This document shows positions 17,406 through 26,090 of a DNA stretch of 64,000 bases, one piece after another. Numbering within the stretch: the first letter of the stretch is position 1; each line of letters opens with the position of its first letter. The notes beneath the pieces were generated by a model. The model was not told where the DNA came from, did not search any database, and worked only from the letters and a program-made list of their open reading frames with translations. Source of the stretch: Lachnospiraceae bacterium (lineage in GTDB: Bacteria; Bacillota; Clostridia; Lachnospirales; Lachnospiraceae); assembly GCA_017553505.1 (NCBI GenBank), contig JAFZLD010000009.1:84254-148253 (forward strand), read 5' to 3'. The position numbers were made by a program, and so were the translations under genes.

Positions 17406-18494
17406 TTACATCCTTATAATCGGGTGCTCGTCCATGTACCTTTCGGTTGCAAGGACATTGGGCACCGAGTGTTCCAGTTCTCTTGCGTATAAGTAAGTGA
17501 AGTAAATTACATCTTCGGTACTGATGGCGCCGTGCGTCTTGAAGTGCGCCATGGCAAAATCTTTTATGTGAAGGCAGGCGGCCACGGCGAGCTGGGCCTG
17601 GCCGTAATAGTACTCGTCGTAGGCGGAGCCGCAGAAATAGATGTAGAGGAAATAGTGAAGGATTTGCTCGGTCACAATGTCCCAGTCCATGCCTTGAGAA
17701 GAAAAGGAAGCCCGCATTTCACTGTCCAGGGTAGCCTCATCCTGCCGGCGATCTTTGTACAGTGCTTTCTCGGTCAGCTTAAGCACTTCTTTAAACTCGT
17801 CGCCGGTGTATTCCCACTTTTTCATGACTTTGAAGAGCTCGTAACGGAGGTCGGGAGTGATTTCCAAAGGCTTATAGTCTGCTGCTATTGCGCCTTCAAC
17901 ATCCACTGATTCTATGTCGCCGTCACTCATTAAAACGTCATCGGTTTGATTCTGGAATTCTCTTGCGATTGCAAGAATCCTTCCTGCTTTCGTGGCAAAA
18001 GAAAGCGTCCTGTTAAGCACGATTTTAAAGAATTCTTCACGAAGCGAATACAACTTTATGTAAACCAGCTGCTCTTCACTGTCATACTCTTCCGTATCAG
18101 TTTCTCTATCTTCAACCGTTCTATACGTCACGGGTTCTTTGCGTTTAAGAAGGTACTGAGCAACTTCCGGGCAGGAAATGCTGAGGGAATACTCGCGCAC
18201 ATTTTCAAATTCCTCGATGTGGCGCGGGAAAAGCCTGCACGTGTTGCATAAGATATCTTCGCCATGCGCCAGAATCAACTTGCAAAGCCCTTTTTCGTTA
18301 AGGTTTTTACAGCGTTTTTCTTTGTCCTGATAAAAGCATTCGTGTTTAAAATCAACAGTCTCAATCTTCTTGTCTCGATACCGCTTTAATGCGTCTGTAT
18401 CAATTTCTATCTGCCAGCCGGCGCAGCAGGTCTGCGGACATTTGTCGGCTATGCACACAAAATCATCGTAGTAATCGGGGTAGGTACGTTTCAT
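17406..18494 (-). CDS. fliB: FliB-like lysine-N-methylase (Cys-rich)
   Basis: A 362-residue protein matching the flagellin lysine-N-methylase family. The N-terminus carries the Cys motif DKCPQTCCAGW, and further Cys pairs occur in RCKNLNEKGLCKL and ILCNTCRLFPR, probably binding an iron-sulphur centre as in the related YkgJ group. The remaining two thirds is helical. In Salmonella, FliB methylates flagellin lysines, but many Clostridia homologues lie away from flagellar genes and may have other targets. No flagellar gene is in this window, so the protein target is uncertain. Confidence 0.8.
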   Translation of the reverse strand: MKRTYPDYYDDFVCIADKCPQTCCAGWQIEIDTDALKRYRDKKIETVDFKHECFYQDKEKRCKNLNEKGLCKLILAHGEDILCNTCRLFPRHIEEFENVREYSLSISCPEVAQYLLKRKEPVTYRTVEDRETDTEEYDSEEQLVYIKLYSLREEFFKIVLNRTLSFATKAGRILAIAREFQNQTDDVLMSDGDIESVDVEGAIAADYKPLEITPDLRYELFKVMKKWEYTGDEFKEVLKLTEKALYKDRRQDEATLDSEMRASFSSQGMDWDIVTEQILHYFLYIYFCGSAYDEYYYGQAQLAVAACLHIKDFAMAHFKTHGAISTEDVIYFTYLYARELEHSVPNVLATERYMDEHPIIRM

Positions 18495-18515
18495 ATGTTA
18501 AATTCTCCTATGCGG

Positions 18516-18521
18516 ATTATA
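18516..18521 (-). promoter_or_regulatory. -10 box of the FliB-like gene
   Basis: On the minus strand TATAAT occurs 22 bp before the start codon. No consensus -35 hexamer is seen at 17 bp, so promoter strength is unclear. Confidence 0.45.
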
Positions 18522-18565
18522 CCATAAGTGCCGCGCAGCTAGTGGGTATTTCTTATTTTTTTAAG

Positions 18566-18606
18566 ACAAAAAAATACCTCCACCACATTTCTGCAGTGAA
18601 GGTATT
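18566..18606 (-). terminator. Terminator after the second chemoreceptor gene
   Basis: On the minus strand a stem forms between ATACCTTCAC and GGTGGAGGTAT, followed by TTTTTTT. It lies 19 bp past the chemoreceptor stop. Confidence 0.8.
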
Positions 18607-18624
18607 AATCTTTGTAAACAATTA

Positions 18625-20094
18625 TTACTTGTTTCCGCTTCTGCTGATTTCCAGAATCTTATTGAGAATATCCTTAGTGGCAGCCATGTCCTTCTTGCAG
18701 TCTTCGCTAATCTCGATGGCGGACTGGGAAGATGCCGCAACTTCTTCGGATGTGGCTGATAGGTTGCTGATGGCGTCCATGACTGCGGTGTTGGCTGTTA
18801 CACAGGCATCAACGTTGTCGGAGATTTTGGACGCTCTGGTGGTGAGGTCGGAGACCTTTTCGAGGATGACTTCGAACTTCTCACCGGTGCGGGCGATGAT
18901 TTCGCCTTGTTCGTTGGCGGATTCAACGCTTCGCTCCATGTTCTTGGAGGCGGTGTTGACCTTATCGAGAAGGTCATCGATGGTGGAAGCGATTTGCTCG
19001 GCGGATTGCTTGGTGTGCTCGGAGAGTTCTCGTATTTCGTCCGCAACGACCGCAAAGCCTTTTCCTGCTTCTCCCGCTCTGGCCGCTTCGATGGAGGCGT
19101 TTAAAGCAAGGAGGTTGGTCTGTCCCGATATAGAAAGAATTGCGGCTACGATATCTTTTACCGTTCCCGCGGACTTCTGAAGGTTTGTGGTCATTTCAGC
19201 GGTCTCTTGGTTGATGACGGAAGCTTCCTGAGCCTTAGTTGTGAGTTCTTTTACTAAAGTGTTGCCGTCTTTAATGTTGTCGGTAACTTCGTCTGCGTTG
19301 CTACGCATTTCGGTTGACTGATGGGCTATGTCCTCAAGCGATTCCGTGATGTTGGCATTCATTTCGGTCTGAGTCTGGATAGCCTCGGCAGTTAACGTCA
19401 CGGATTGTGATATTTCCTCGGAAGCGTCGGCACTGGATGTAACCTTCAAAGAAAGTGACTCCATAGCTTCGTTGGCTTCTTCAAGCTTCTCGCCGATTTG
19501 GATGCCTATGGACTTAATGACCTCGGCATCTTCTTTTTGCTGCCTTGCGGCTTCCTGAATCTCGTCAATGGTCTCGGCGTTTTGTCTGTTGCTTAACCGC
19601 ACATAAAATACTGCCATCAAAGCCAGCAACAAAGCATAAACCACGTCGGTGAAAACCATGTTCTTTCTTTCGGAAGGATCCGCAGCCAGTGATAAATACA
19701 GCACTGCAAACAGCAAATTGATGGCCACTACGGAGCATGCCGTAATAATTGTCAGCTTGGGGTCTTTGTAGAGCAGCACCAAAATCAGCAGTCCGGGTCC
19801 GAACGCCCACAGATAAGGCACGTGCACGATGCCCAGTATTACCACCAGGTAGTTAGCTATCATGCAACCCATAATCAGATATTTGCCCTTCTCGTCGTGG
19901 CTAAACTTTATGTAGCTGAAGATAAAAAGCGCCAGCACAATGAATTGCAATACCAACATTGCAGTTGTGTTCAAAACGCCCACTCTGTCGGCTCTGTAGA
20001 CGATGGTGGAAAGAATTTCAAAGACATTTATGATGCAGGCCAGTTTGAAGGCCAGCAGGTTGCTTTCGTAGATTTGCTTTTCTTGCAGAGTCAT
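18625..20094 (-). CDS. Methyl-accepting chemotaxis protein with polytopic membrane sensor
   Basis: A 489-residue chemoreceptor. Instead of an extracellular Cache domain, the first 190 residues form about six hydrophobic segments, so sensing probably occurs in or at the membrane. A coiled-coil signalling domain follows, with the conserved tip [20 protein letters not shown] and [13 protein letters not shown]. No HAMP domain is obvious. The ATG at 20094 precedes [10 protein letters not shown] and is a better start than an earlier ATG at 20130, although ribosome-site spacing is long. No che genes are adjacent. The stimulus is unknown. Confidence 0.87.
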   Translation of the reverse strand: MTLQEKQIYESNLLAFKLACIINVFEILSTIVYRADRVGVLNTTAMLVLQFIVLALFIFSYIKFSHDEKGKYLIMGCMIANYLVVILGIVHVPYLWAFGPGLLILVLLYKDPKLTIITACSVVAINLLFAVLYLSLAADPSERKNMVFTDVVYALLLALMAVFYVRLSNRQNAETIDEIQEAARQQKEDAEVIKSIGIQIGEKLEEANEAMESLSLKVTSSADASEEISQSVTLTAEAIQTQTEMNANITESLEDIAHQSTEMRSNADEVTDNIKDGNTLVKELTTKAQEASVINQETAEMTTNLQKSAGTVKDIVAAILSISGQTNLLALNASIEAARAGEAGKGFAVVADEIRELSEHTKQSAEQIASTIDDLLDKVNTASKNMERSVESANEQGEIIARTGEKFEVILEKVSDLTTRASKISDNVDACVTANTAVMDAISNLSATSEEVAASSQSAIEISEDCKKDMAATKDILNKILEISRSGNK

Positions 20095-20174
20095 ATTTTT
20101 CACCGATCCTTTCATAAAATACAGTAGCATGCAATGATTAAACTACCGCTAACTCGGTGCTTTCGGGGCAAAAG

Positions 20175-20212
20175 AAAACCCTCACTTCATTTCTGAAATG
20201 AGGGCTGTTTTC
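20175..20212 (-). terminator. Terminator after the three-TM protein gene
   Basis: CCCTCA and TGAGGG form the base of a stem with the inner pair TTCA/TGAA, and the minus strand then runs TTTTC-TTTTG. It is located just past the stop at 20220. The same CCCTC/GAGGG stem type closes the ppdK gene about 1 kb away. Confidence 0.75.
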
Positions 20213-20219
20213 AAAACTC

Positions 20220-20954
20220 TTATTCGGCGTCGAGCCACTTGTTCACAAAAATGTCCGGTTCGTCCTTATGGCTAAACTTCACAATCAGCGTGTCGGTAGC
20301 GGAATCGTAAGTCCATTGCTCCATGGTAGTCTTATAGTTCTTGCCATCCTTCTTTCCGTCCGGCGTCCACATCTTACTGTAGCACAATGTTTCGGACTCC
20401 AAATCCTTCATCAACACCGGAATCGCCTGATCCACTATGGCTTTTCTTTGTTTTTGATCCATGTTGTATTTATATTTCTGCGGCCAAAGATCGTATACCA
20501 CATCGTAAATAATGTACCCGTATGCGTAAATGGCAGTGTCGCCGTCAGAGGTTACGCGCTTGTAACGCTCTTTCTTTTGCATCACTTCCTCGATGTAAAC
20601 TTCGGGCGTGTAGGCTTCTCTCGCCTTATCAACCTTCGCGGAATAAACCATCTTTAAAATAGCGTCCAATGCGAGGGGGATAAGCGGCAAAAGAATAATC
20701 CATTTGGGCATGTCCAGCCTGAATACGCGGACAATGCTGTATATCCAGAGCGCGGCGTAAGCTATATATCCTATGATTGCGAATATCTTGATGAAGATTC
20801 CGGTCAGTAAAGCCGCTCCTACTCCATCGATGCCGTGCCCGTGCCTGTTGGCGGATACATCCGCGATGAGCTTCGCAAATAACGCTATCAGGAAGGGAAG
20901 CGCCACGCATATTGCCAAAAGAATGTAGGTGATTGTTCTGCTTGATTTGTCCAT
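20220..20954 (-). CDS. Hypothetical membrane protein with C-terminal soluble domain
   Basis: A 244-residue protein. Three hydrophobic segments fill the first 110 residues (about 9-31, 45-70 and 80-108), followed by a soluble, charged domain rich in Tyr and Lys, including YGYIIYDVVYDLWPQKYKYNM. No catalytic motif or known family is recognised. It has its own terminator and lies between a chemoreceptor gene and ppdK with no clear operon partner. Confidence 0.65.
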   Translation of the reverse strand: MDKSSRTITYILLAICVALPFLIALFAKLIADVSANRHGHGIDGVGAALLTGIFIKIFAIIGYIAYAALWIYSIVRVFRLDMPKWIILLPLIPLALDAILKMVYSAKVDKAREAYTPEVYIEEVMQKKERYKRVTSDGDTAIYAYGYIIYDVVYDLWPQKYKYNMDQKQRKAIVDQAIPVLMKDLESETLCYSKMWTPDGKKDGKNYKTTMEQWTYDSATDTLIVKFSHKDEPDIFVNKWLDAE

Positions 20955-21094
20955 ATTTTATCTGCCTTTACTATTCATATTGAATTCCCGGTTTTCCGTT
21001 CATAAGTAAATTGTACACCCTTCGAGGAGTTTTCTCCATGAACAGATTGGCAAGATAATGGGGGGTATTTTGCCGGAATCGGTGCATTTCTGAG

Positions 21095-21220
21095 TTACTT
21101 CTTAGCATTTGCAATAACCACATTCATAGGCTCAACTTCAATCTTTTCCCAAACCTTTTCTATAACGTAAGGTTCGTTGGCAAGGTAATCGTCAAGTTGT
21201 GCGCTTGGCTTTTCCGGACA
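21095..21220 (-). pseudogene. Possible gene remnant downstream of ppdK
   Basis: Immediately after the ppdK terminator the minus strand reads an open, protein-like stretch (DDYLANEPYVIEKVWEKIEV then EPMNVVIANAKK and a TAA stop at 21095). Codon use looks natural, but no start codon with a ribosome site can be found; the frame runs back into the terminator hairpin. It looks like the 3' end of a gene whose 5' part was lost. The family is not recognised. Confidence 0.4.
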
Positions 21221-21258
21221 AAAAAAGACCCTCGCTTCATTGCTGAAATGAGGGTCTT
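21219..21258 (-). terminator. ppdK terminator
   Basis: On the minus strand AAGACCCTC pairs with GAGGGTCTT and a run of seven T follows. The hairpin starts about 17 bp past the stop of ppdK. Confidence 0.85.
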
Positions 21259-21274
21259 GATCTGCTATAACTTA

Positions 21275-23899
21275 TTATTTGTTATTGATAGCAGCCTGTG
21301 CTGCTGCAAGTCTTGCAATCGGAACACGGTAAGGTGAGCAGCTTACGTAGTCGAGGCCAATCTTGTGGCAGAACTCTACGGAAGTGGGGTCGCCGCCGTG
21401 CTCACCGCAGATACCGCAGTGAAGGTTAGGTCTCTGAGACTTACCTTTCTCGATAGCGATTTCCATGAGCTGGCCTACACCGCTCTGGTCAAGCTTAGCG
21501 AAGGGATCGTTCTCGAAAATCTTAGCCTTGTAGTAAGCTTCAAGGAACTTACCTGCGTCATCACGGGAGAAGCCGTAGGTCATCTGGGTTAAGTCGTTAG
21601 TACCGAAGCAGAAGAATTCAGCTTCCTTGGCGATTTCATCGGCAGTAAGAGCTGCACGAGGGATTTCGATCATGGTACCTACTTCGTACTTGAGGGCTAC
21701 GCCGGAAGCTTTGATTTCAGCTTCTGCGGTCTCGTTAACGGTCTTCTTAACGTATGTGAACTCCTTAACGTCGCCGGTAAGGGGAATCATAATCTCGGGC
21801 TCAACCTTCCAGTCAGCATGTGCCTTCTGAACGTTGATGGCTGCACGGATGATAGCCTTGGTCTGCATAACTGCGATTTCAGGATAAGTTACGGTCAAAC
21901 GGCATCCTCTGTGACCCATCATAGGGTTGAATTCCTTAAGGTTCTCGATGATAGCCTTAATCTGTTCTACGGTCTTACCCTTAGCCTTAGCAAGCTTCTC
22001 GATGTCTTCAGCTGCTGTGGGTACGAACTCGTGAAGCGGGGGATCAAGGAAACGGATGGTAACGGGGTTACCTTCCATAGCGAGGAACAACTTCTCGAAG
22101 TCGCCCTGCTGAAGAGGAAGAATCTTCTCAAGAGCTTCTTCACGCTCTTCCTTGGTATCGGAACAGATCATCTCACGGAATGCATCGATACGGTTCTCTT
22201 CGAAGAACATGTGCTCGGTACGGCAAAGACCGATACCTTCTGCACCGAGTTCACGAGCCTTCTGAGCATCACGAGGAGTGTCTGCGTTAGTACGAACTTT
22301 AAGCTTACGGTACTTGTCAGCCCAAGCCATGATGCGGCCGAACTCACCTGCGATGGTAGCGTCAACGGTTCTGATAGCGCCATCGTAGATAAGACCTGTG
22401 GTACCGTCAAAAGAAATCATATCGCCTTCGGTGTAGGTCTTACCGCCGAGGGTGAATGTCTTAGCTTCTTCATTCATGATGATATCGGAGCAACCGGATA
22501 CACAGCAGGTACCCATACCACGAGCAACAACTGCTGCGTGAGAGGTCATACCGCCGCGAACGGTGAGGATACCCTGAGCGGCCTTCATACCTTCGATATC
22601 TTCGGGGCTGGTCTCAAGACGAACAAGAACTACCTTCTCGCCTCTTGCTGCCCAATCCTTGGCATCGTCTGCAGTAAATACGATCTTACCGCAAGCAGCA
22701 CCGGGTGCTGCGCCGAGGGCCTTACCGATAACCTTAGCTGTAGCAACTGCATCCTTGTCAAACTGAGGATGAAGAAGGGTGTCAAGGTTACGGGGATCGA
22801 TCATTGCAACTGCTTCTTCTTCGGTTCTCATGCCTTCATCTACAAGGTCGCAAGCAATCTTGAGTGCAGCCTGAGCGGTTCTCTTACCGTTACGTGTCTG
22901 AAGCATGTAGAGCTTACCGTGTTCAACGGTGAACTCCATATCCTGCATATCTCTGTAATGGTTCTCTAAGTTCTGGCAAACTTTCTTGAACTGCTCGAAA
23001 GCTTCGGGGAACTTCTGCTCCATTTCAGTAATCTTCATAGGTGTACGAACACCTGCAACTACGTCTTCACCCTGTGCATTGGTAAGGAACTCTCCGAAAA
23101 GTCCCTTCTCACCTGTAGCGGGGTTACGGGTAAATGCTACACCGGTACCACAGTCATCACCCATGTTACCGAATGCCATGCTCTGTACGTTAACAGCGGT
23201 ACCCCATGAATAAGGGATATCGTTGTCGCGGCGGTAAACGTTAGCACGGGGATTGTCCCATGAACGGAATACTGCCTTTATAGCTTCTTCAAGCTGAACT
23301 CTGGGATCGGTGGGGAAGTCCTCACCAAGCTTAGCCTTGTATTCAGCCTTGAATTGATTAGCGAGTTCTTTAAGATCTTCGGCTGTAAGTTCAACGTCCT
23401 GAGTAACGCCCTTACGAGCCTTCATCTGATCGATTAATTCTTCAAAGTACTTCTTGCCGACTTCCATAACAACGTCGGAGAACATCTGAATGAATCTTCT
23501 GTAGCAGTCCCATGCCCAGCGAGGATTGCCGGACTTCTCTGCCAATGTATTAACAACGTCTTCATTCAATCCAAGGTTAAGGATTGTGTCCATCATACCG
23601 GGCATGGACGCACGTGCGCCGGAACGTACGGATACAAGAAGAGGATTCTCCTTGTCGCCGAATTTCTTACCTGTCATTGCTTCAAGTTTAAGCACATACT
23701 CATCAATCTGTGCCTGAATTTCGGAATTGATCTTCTTTCCGTCTTCGTAGTACTGGGTACAAGCTTCTGTAGTGATTGTGAATCCCTGGGGTACAGGCAT
23801 GCCGATGTTGGTCATCTCTGCAAGGTTAGCGCCCTTACCGCCAAGAAGATTACGCATGTCAGCTGAACCTTCCTCAAAAAGGTAAACCCATTTTGTCAT
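21275..23899 (-). CDS. ppdK: Pyruvate, phosphate dikinase
   Basis: An 874-residue enzyme that interconverts pyruvate, ATP and Pi with PEP, AMP and PPi. In anaerobes it often works in glycolysis in place of, or beside, pyruvate kinase. The N-terminal ATP-grasp domain begins WVYLFEEGSADMRNLLGGKG. The central phospho-carrier His lies in GGMTSHAAVVARGMGTCCVSG near residue 454. The C-terminal PEP-binding barrel carries the Cys motif HCGICGEHGGDP near residue 830. The length is the normal 870-880. It is a single-gene unit with its own promoter (TTGCAT-17-TATAAT), a palindrome in the leader, and a terminator. Confidence 0.98.
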   Translation of the reverse strand: MTKWVYLFEEGSADMRNLLGGKGANLAEMTNIGMPVPQGFTITTEACTQYYEDGKKINSEIQAQIDEYVLKLEAMTGKKFGDKENPLLVSVRSGARASMPGMMDTILNLGLNEDVVNTLAEKSGNPRWAWDCYRRFIQMFSDVVMEVGKKYFEELIDQMKARKGVTQDVELTAEDLKELANQFKAEYKAKLGEDFPTDPRVQLEEAIKAVFRSWDNPRANVYRRDNDIPYSWGTAVNVQSMAFGNMGDDCGTGVAFTRNPATGEKGLFGEFLTNAQGEDVVAGVRTPMKITEMEQKFPEAFEQFKKVCQNLENHYRDMQDMEFTVEHGKLYMLQTRNGKRTAQAALKIACDLVDEGMRTEEEAVAMIDPRNLDTLLHPQFDKDAVATAKVIGKALGAAPGAACGKIVFTADDAKDWAARGEKVVLVRLETSPEDIEGMKAAQGILTVRGGMTSHAAVVARGMGTCCVSGCSDIIMNEEAKTFTLGGKTYTEGDMISFDGTTGLIYDGAIRTVDATIAGEFGRIMAWADKYRKLKVRTNADTPRDAQKARELGAEGIGLCRTEHMFFEENRIDAFREMICSDTKEEREEALEKILPLQQGDFEKLFLAMEGNPVTIRFLDPPLHEFVPTAAEDIEKLAKAKGKTVEQIKAIIENLKEFNPMMGHRGCRLTVTYPEIAVMQTKAIIRAAINVQKAHADWKVEPEIMIPLTGDVKEFTYVKKTVNETAEAEIKASGVALKYEVGTMIEIPRAALTADEIAKEAEFFCFGTNDLTQMTYGFSRDDAGKFLEAYYKAKIFENDPFAKLDQSGVGQLMEIAIEKGKSQRPNLHCGICGEHGGDPTSVEFCHKIGLDYVSCSPYRVPIARLAAAQAAINNK

Positions 23900-23944
23900 A
23901 TTCTTTTTCTCCCTCTATGAAAATTGCCGATGCGTAGAAAACAA

Positions 23945-23962
23945 CCTGTACATGTGTACAGG
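23945..23962. promoter_or_regulatory. Palindromic operator candidate in the ppdK leader
   Basis: CCTGTACA-tg-TGTACAGG is an 8-bp perfect inverted repeat with a 2-bp centre. It lies 18-40 bp downstream of the -10 box on the ppdK strand, within the transcribed leader, where a repressor could block elongation or initiation. The cognate regulator is unknown. Confidence 0.5.
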
Positions 23963-23979
23963 ATGCTCGCACAGAACAT

Positions 23980-24008
23980 ATTATATCACAAGAATGTCCG
24001 CCATGCAA
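23980..24008 (-). promoter_or_regulatory. ppdK promoter
   Basis: On the minus strand, TTGCAT (24003-24008) and TATAAT (23980-23985) are separated by 17 bp, matching a sigma-70/SigA promoter about 80 bp before the ppdK start. Confidence 0.75.
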
Positions 24009-24085
24009 GAACATGGCTCTTGACAAAAAAACGAATTGAATTGTCGCTTTTGTATCTCGTATCGTCAAAAGTTCCAAAAATTTTA

Positions 24086-25093
24086 TCAATTCGAAAAATT
24101 TGAGACACCTTTAACCGAGTCGCGAATGATTATCTCTCCGCTTATGACTCTGCGTATACGGTCGGTGTTCGGGTTCTTAATCTTCTCTTCCATAAGACCC
24201 ACGGCCGCGCGGCTCATTTCACGCATGTCTACGCTGAAAGTGGTAAGCTTCGGGTCGCAGAAAGTGGCGAATATATAGTCGTCAAAGCCCACAACTGAGG
24301 CATCTTCGGGGATGCGGAGCCCTTTCTTTTGCAGATATTTCACAAGGTGGTAGGCGGTCTCGTCGCAGTTGCAGACAAAAGAATCCGGCATGTCTTCCGG
24401 GAGTTTGAACTCGTCGGTTAAGATGCCTTCGGCGTCGCGGTCGGGGATGAGGTAATCCTCGCGGGTCGCGATTCCGTGCTGCATGAGAGCCTTCACGTAG
24501 CCTAAATATCTGTCGGTGATGGAGTTAGTCGCGCTCACGGTGCCGACAAAAGCAATCTTGCGGTGACCTTTGTTAATAAGATAAGTGGTGAGCATGTGGG
24601 AGCCGTAGACATTGTCGCCGACTACGCAGTCGATGATGTCTTCGGGGGTGTAATTGTCCACAAATACCACGGGAAGGTCGAGGTGAAGGACCTTGTCCAT
24701 GCAGGACTTGATGATGGGGCCTAAGACTATGGCGCCGTCAACCTTGCCGGAGGTGATTGCGCCGGGCAGATTGCCGCTTGTCTCGGCCTTGTGGCTTAAT
24801 ATCTCGAGGGTGCAGTCGTGGCCCCGCTTCATAAATTCGGAGGCGATGCACCCAAAAAGTCTTGAATAAAAGGAATTCTCTGAGAAATATGTCTCGGATA
24901 CCATGACGCGGATGCTTAAGGATTTGTCGGGGGACTTGGGGGCGTAGTTGTAGCCCAGTTCGTCGGCAATCTTAAGAATCTCGGCGCGAAGGCTGTCGCT
25001 GACGCCTTCGTGGCCGCTTATGGCCTTGGATACCGATACGGCACTGATATTCATTTTCTTCGCAATGTCGCGCATCGTAACGTTCTTGCTCAT
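24086..25093 (-). CDS. LacI-family transcriptional regulator of the mannan locus
   Basis: A 335-residue LacI/GalR regulator. The N-terminal helix-turn-helix is in TMRDIAKKMNISAVSVSKAI (about 6-25), followed by the hinge LGYNYAPKSP. The C-terminal periplasmic-binding-protein fold with VVGFDDYIFATFCDPKLTTF is the effector domain. It is the last gene of a GH130-manA-lacI operon (16-bp gap after manA), so its effector is most likely a mannose-containing oligosaccharide or sugar phosphate. A likely operator is the AAACGTTT palindrome in the CE2-like promoter (31718-31725). The TTAAGTTAC repeats before GH130 are another candidate. Confidence 0.92.
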   Translation of the reverse strand: MSKNVTMRDIAKKMNISAVSVSKAISGHEGVSDSLRAEILKIADELGYNYAPKSPDKSLSIRVMVSETYFSENSFYSRLFGCIASEFMKRGHDCTLEILSHKAETSGNLPGAITSGKVDGAIVLGPIIKSCMDKVLHLDLPVVFVDNYTPEDIIDCVVGDNVYGSHMLTTYLINKGHRKIAFVGTVSATNSITDRYLGYVKALMQHGIATREDYLIPDRDAEGILTDEFKLPEDMPDSFVCNCDETAYHLVKYLQKKGLRIPEDASVVGFDDYIFATFCDPKLTTFSVDMREMSRAAVGLMEEKIKNPNTDRIRRVISGEIIIRDSVKGVSNFSN

Positions 25094-25109
25094 GATGGTC
25101 GTGCCTCTG

Positions 25110-26063
25110 TTATGCCTCTCTTCCGGGAGTGGCTGCGATAATTGTCATGTTACCTGTAAGTGTAAGGGGCGCCTGCCCTGCGGTTAAGAGGAAGCTGTCG
25201 CCTTTCTTAATGGAGATTCCGTCTGCGGTACCTTCGCCTTCGGTGACAAAGAATGTAGTGAAGGTGTCGCCTGCTTCGAAGGTCTCGGTGCCGGCTACGT
25301 TGATACGGAATTCGTCAAAGTACCTGCAGGATGCTATCTTGTGGGTTCCGGGAGCGTCGGGTGTTGATACTGCCTTGCAGTCGTCGCCTTCGACGTTGAT
25401 GGTGGCCTTGGCCTTCTCGGTGTGGAGCTCGCGTTTCTTACCGTCGCGGATGCGGTCGTAGTCGTAAATTCTGTAAGTAATGTCGGAATTCTGCTGGAGC
25501 TCTAAGAGCATCACGCCGCCTTTGATGGAATGCACGGTGCCTGCCTTAATAAAGAGGCAGTCGCCGGGATTGACCTTGACGGTGCGGATGAGCTCGCAGG
25601 TACGACCTTCGTCGATGAGCCTGTTAATCTCCTCCCTGGAGTGAGCGTTGTGGCCTGCGATGAGTTCTGAGTCGGGTTCGCAGTCGAGGACGTACCAGCA
25701 TTCGGTCTTGCCTGAAGCGCCGTTCTCATGATCTCTGGCGTACTCGTCGGTGGGGTGAACCTGTACGGACAAGTTGTCCTTGGCGTCGATTACCTTGAGG
25801 AGTAAGGGGAACTCACCAGTGGCGTTGCTCTTGCTTTGGCCCTTGGTGAAAAGTTCGGGGTGCTCGAGCCAGAGTTCGGAAAGCTTCTTACCCTTGTAAT
25901 CGCCGGTGATGCAGGTGCAGTCGCCGTGGGGGTGGGCGCTTATCTCCCAGCACTCTCCTGTCGTGGATGAGGGGATTGGATAGCCGTATTCTTTTGCCAA
26001 TTTATCGCCGCCCCAGATGAGGTCTTTAAATACCGGGGCGAAGAAAAGAATGTTATTGTTCAT
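25110..26063 (-). CDS. manA: Mannose-6-phosphate isomerase, class I
   Basis: A 317-residue type I phosphomannose isomerase that converts mannose-6-P to fructose-6-P. The zinc-binding cupin core is visible: LSVQVHPTDEYA contributes Gln and His, KTECWYVL the Glu, and IKAGTVHSIKGG a later His. The N-terminal LIWGGDKLAKEYGY is the family signature. It sits 27 bp after GH130 and 16 bp before the LacI gene. It would channel mannose released from mannan into glycolysis. Confidence 0.95.
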   Translation of the reverse strand: MNNNILFFAPVFKDLIWGGDKLAKEYGYPIPSSTTGECWEISAHPHGDCTCITGDYKGKKLSELWLEHPELFTKGQSKSNATGEFPLLLKVIDAKDNLSVQVHPTDEYARDHENGASGKTECWYVLDCEPDSELIAGHNAHSREEINRLIDEGRTCELIRTVKVNPGDCLFIKAGTVHSIKGGVMLLELQQNSDITYRIYDYDRIRDGKKRELHTEKAKATINVEGDDCKAVSTPDAPGTHKIASCRYFDEFRINVAGTETFEAGDTFTTFFVTEGEGTADGISIKKGDSFLLTAGQAPLTLTGNMTIIAATPGREA

Positions 26064-26090
26064 TGTGTTCAGAGTATATCCTTTGGGTCG

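Larger units (their letters stand above)
20955..21274. other. 320-bp gap with a gene remnant and the ppdK terminator
   Basis: The gap between the three-TM protein gene and ppdK contains a minus-strand C-terminal-like coding remnant (about 21095-21220) and the ppdK terminator (21219-21258). The part at 20955-21090 shows no convincing gene. It holds a short inverted repeat GGAG-tttt-CTCC near 21022. Confidence 0.6.

Noticed and set aside
7875-18494. Integron-like gene cassette array
   Set aside because: No integrase and no attC-like site between the genes; gaps are too short.
21818-22969. 383-codon plus-strand open frame
   Set aside because: It is antisense to the conserved core of ppdK and has no family resemblance; a codon-bias shadow.
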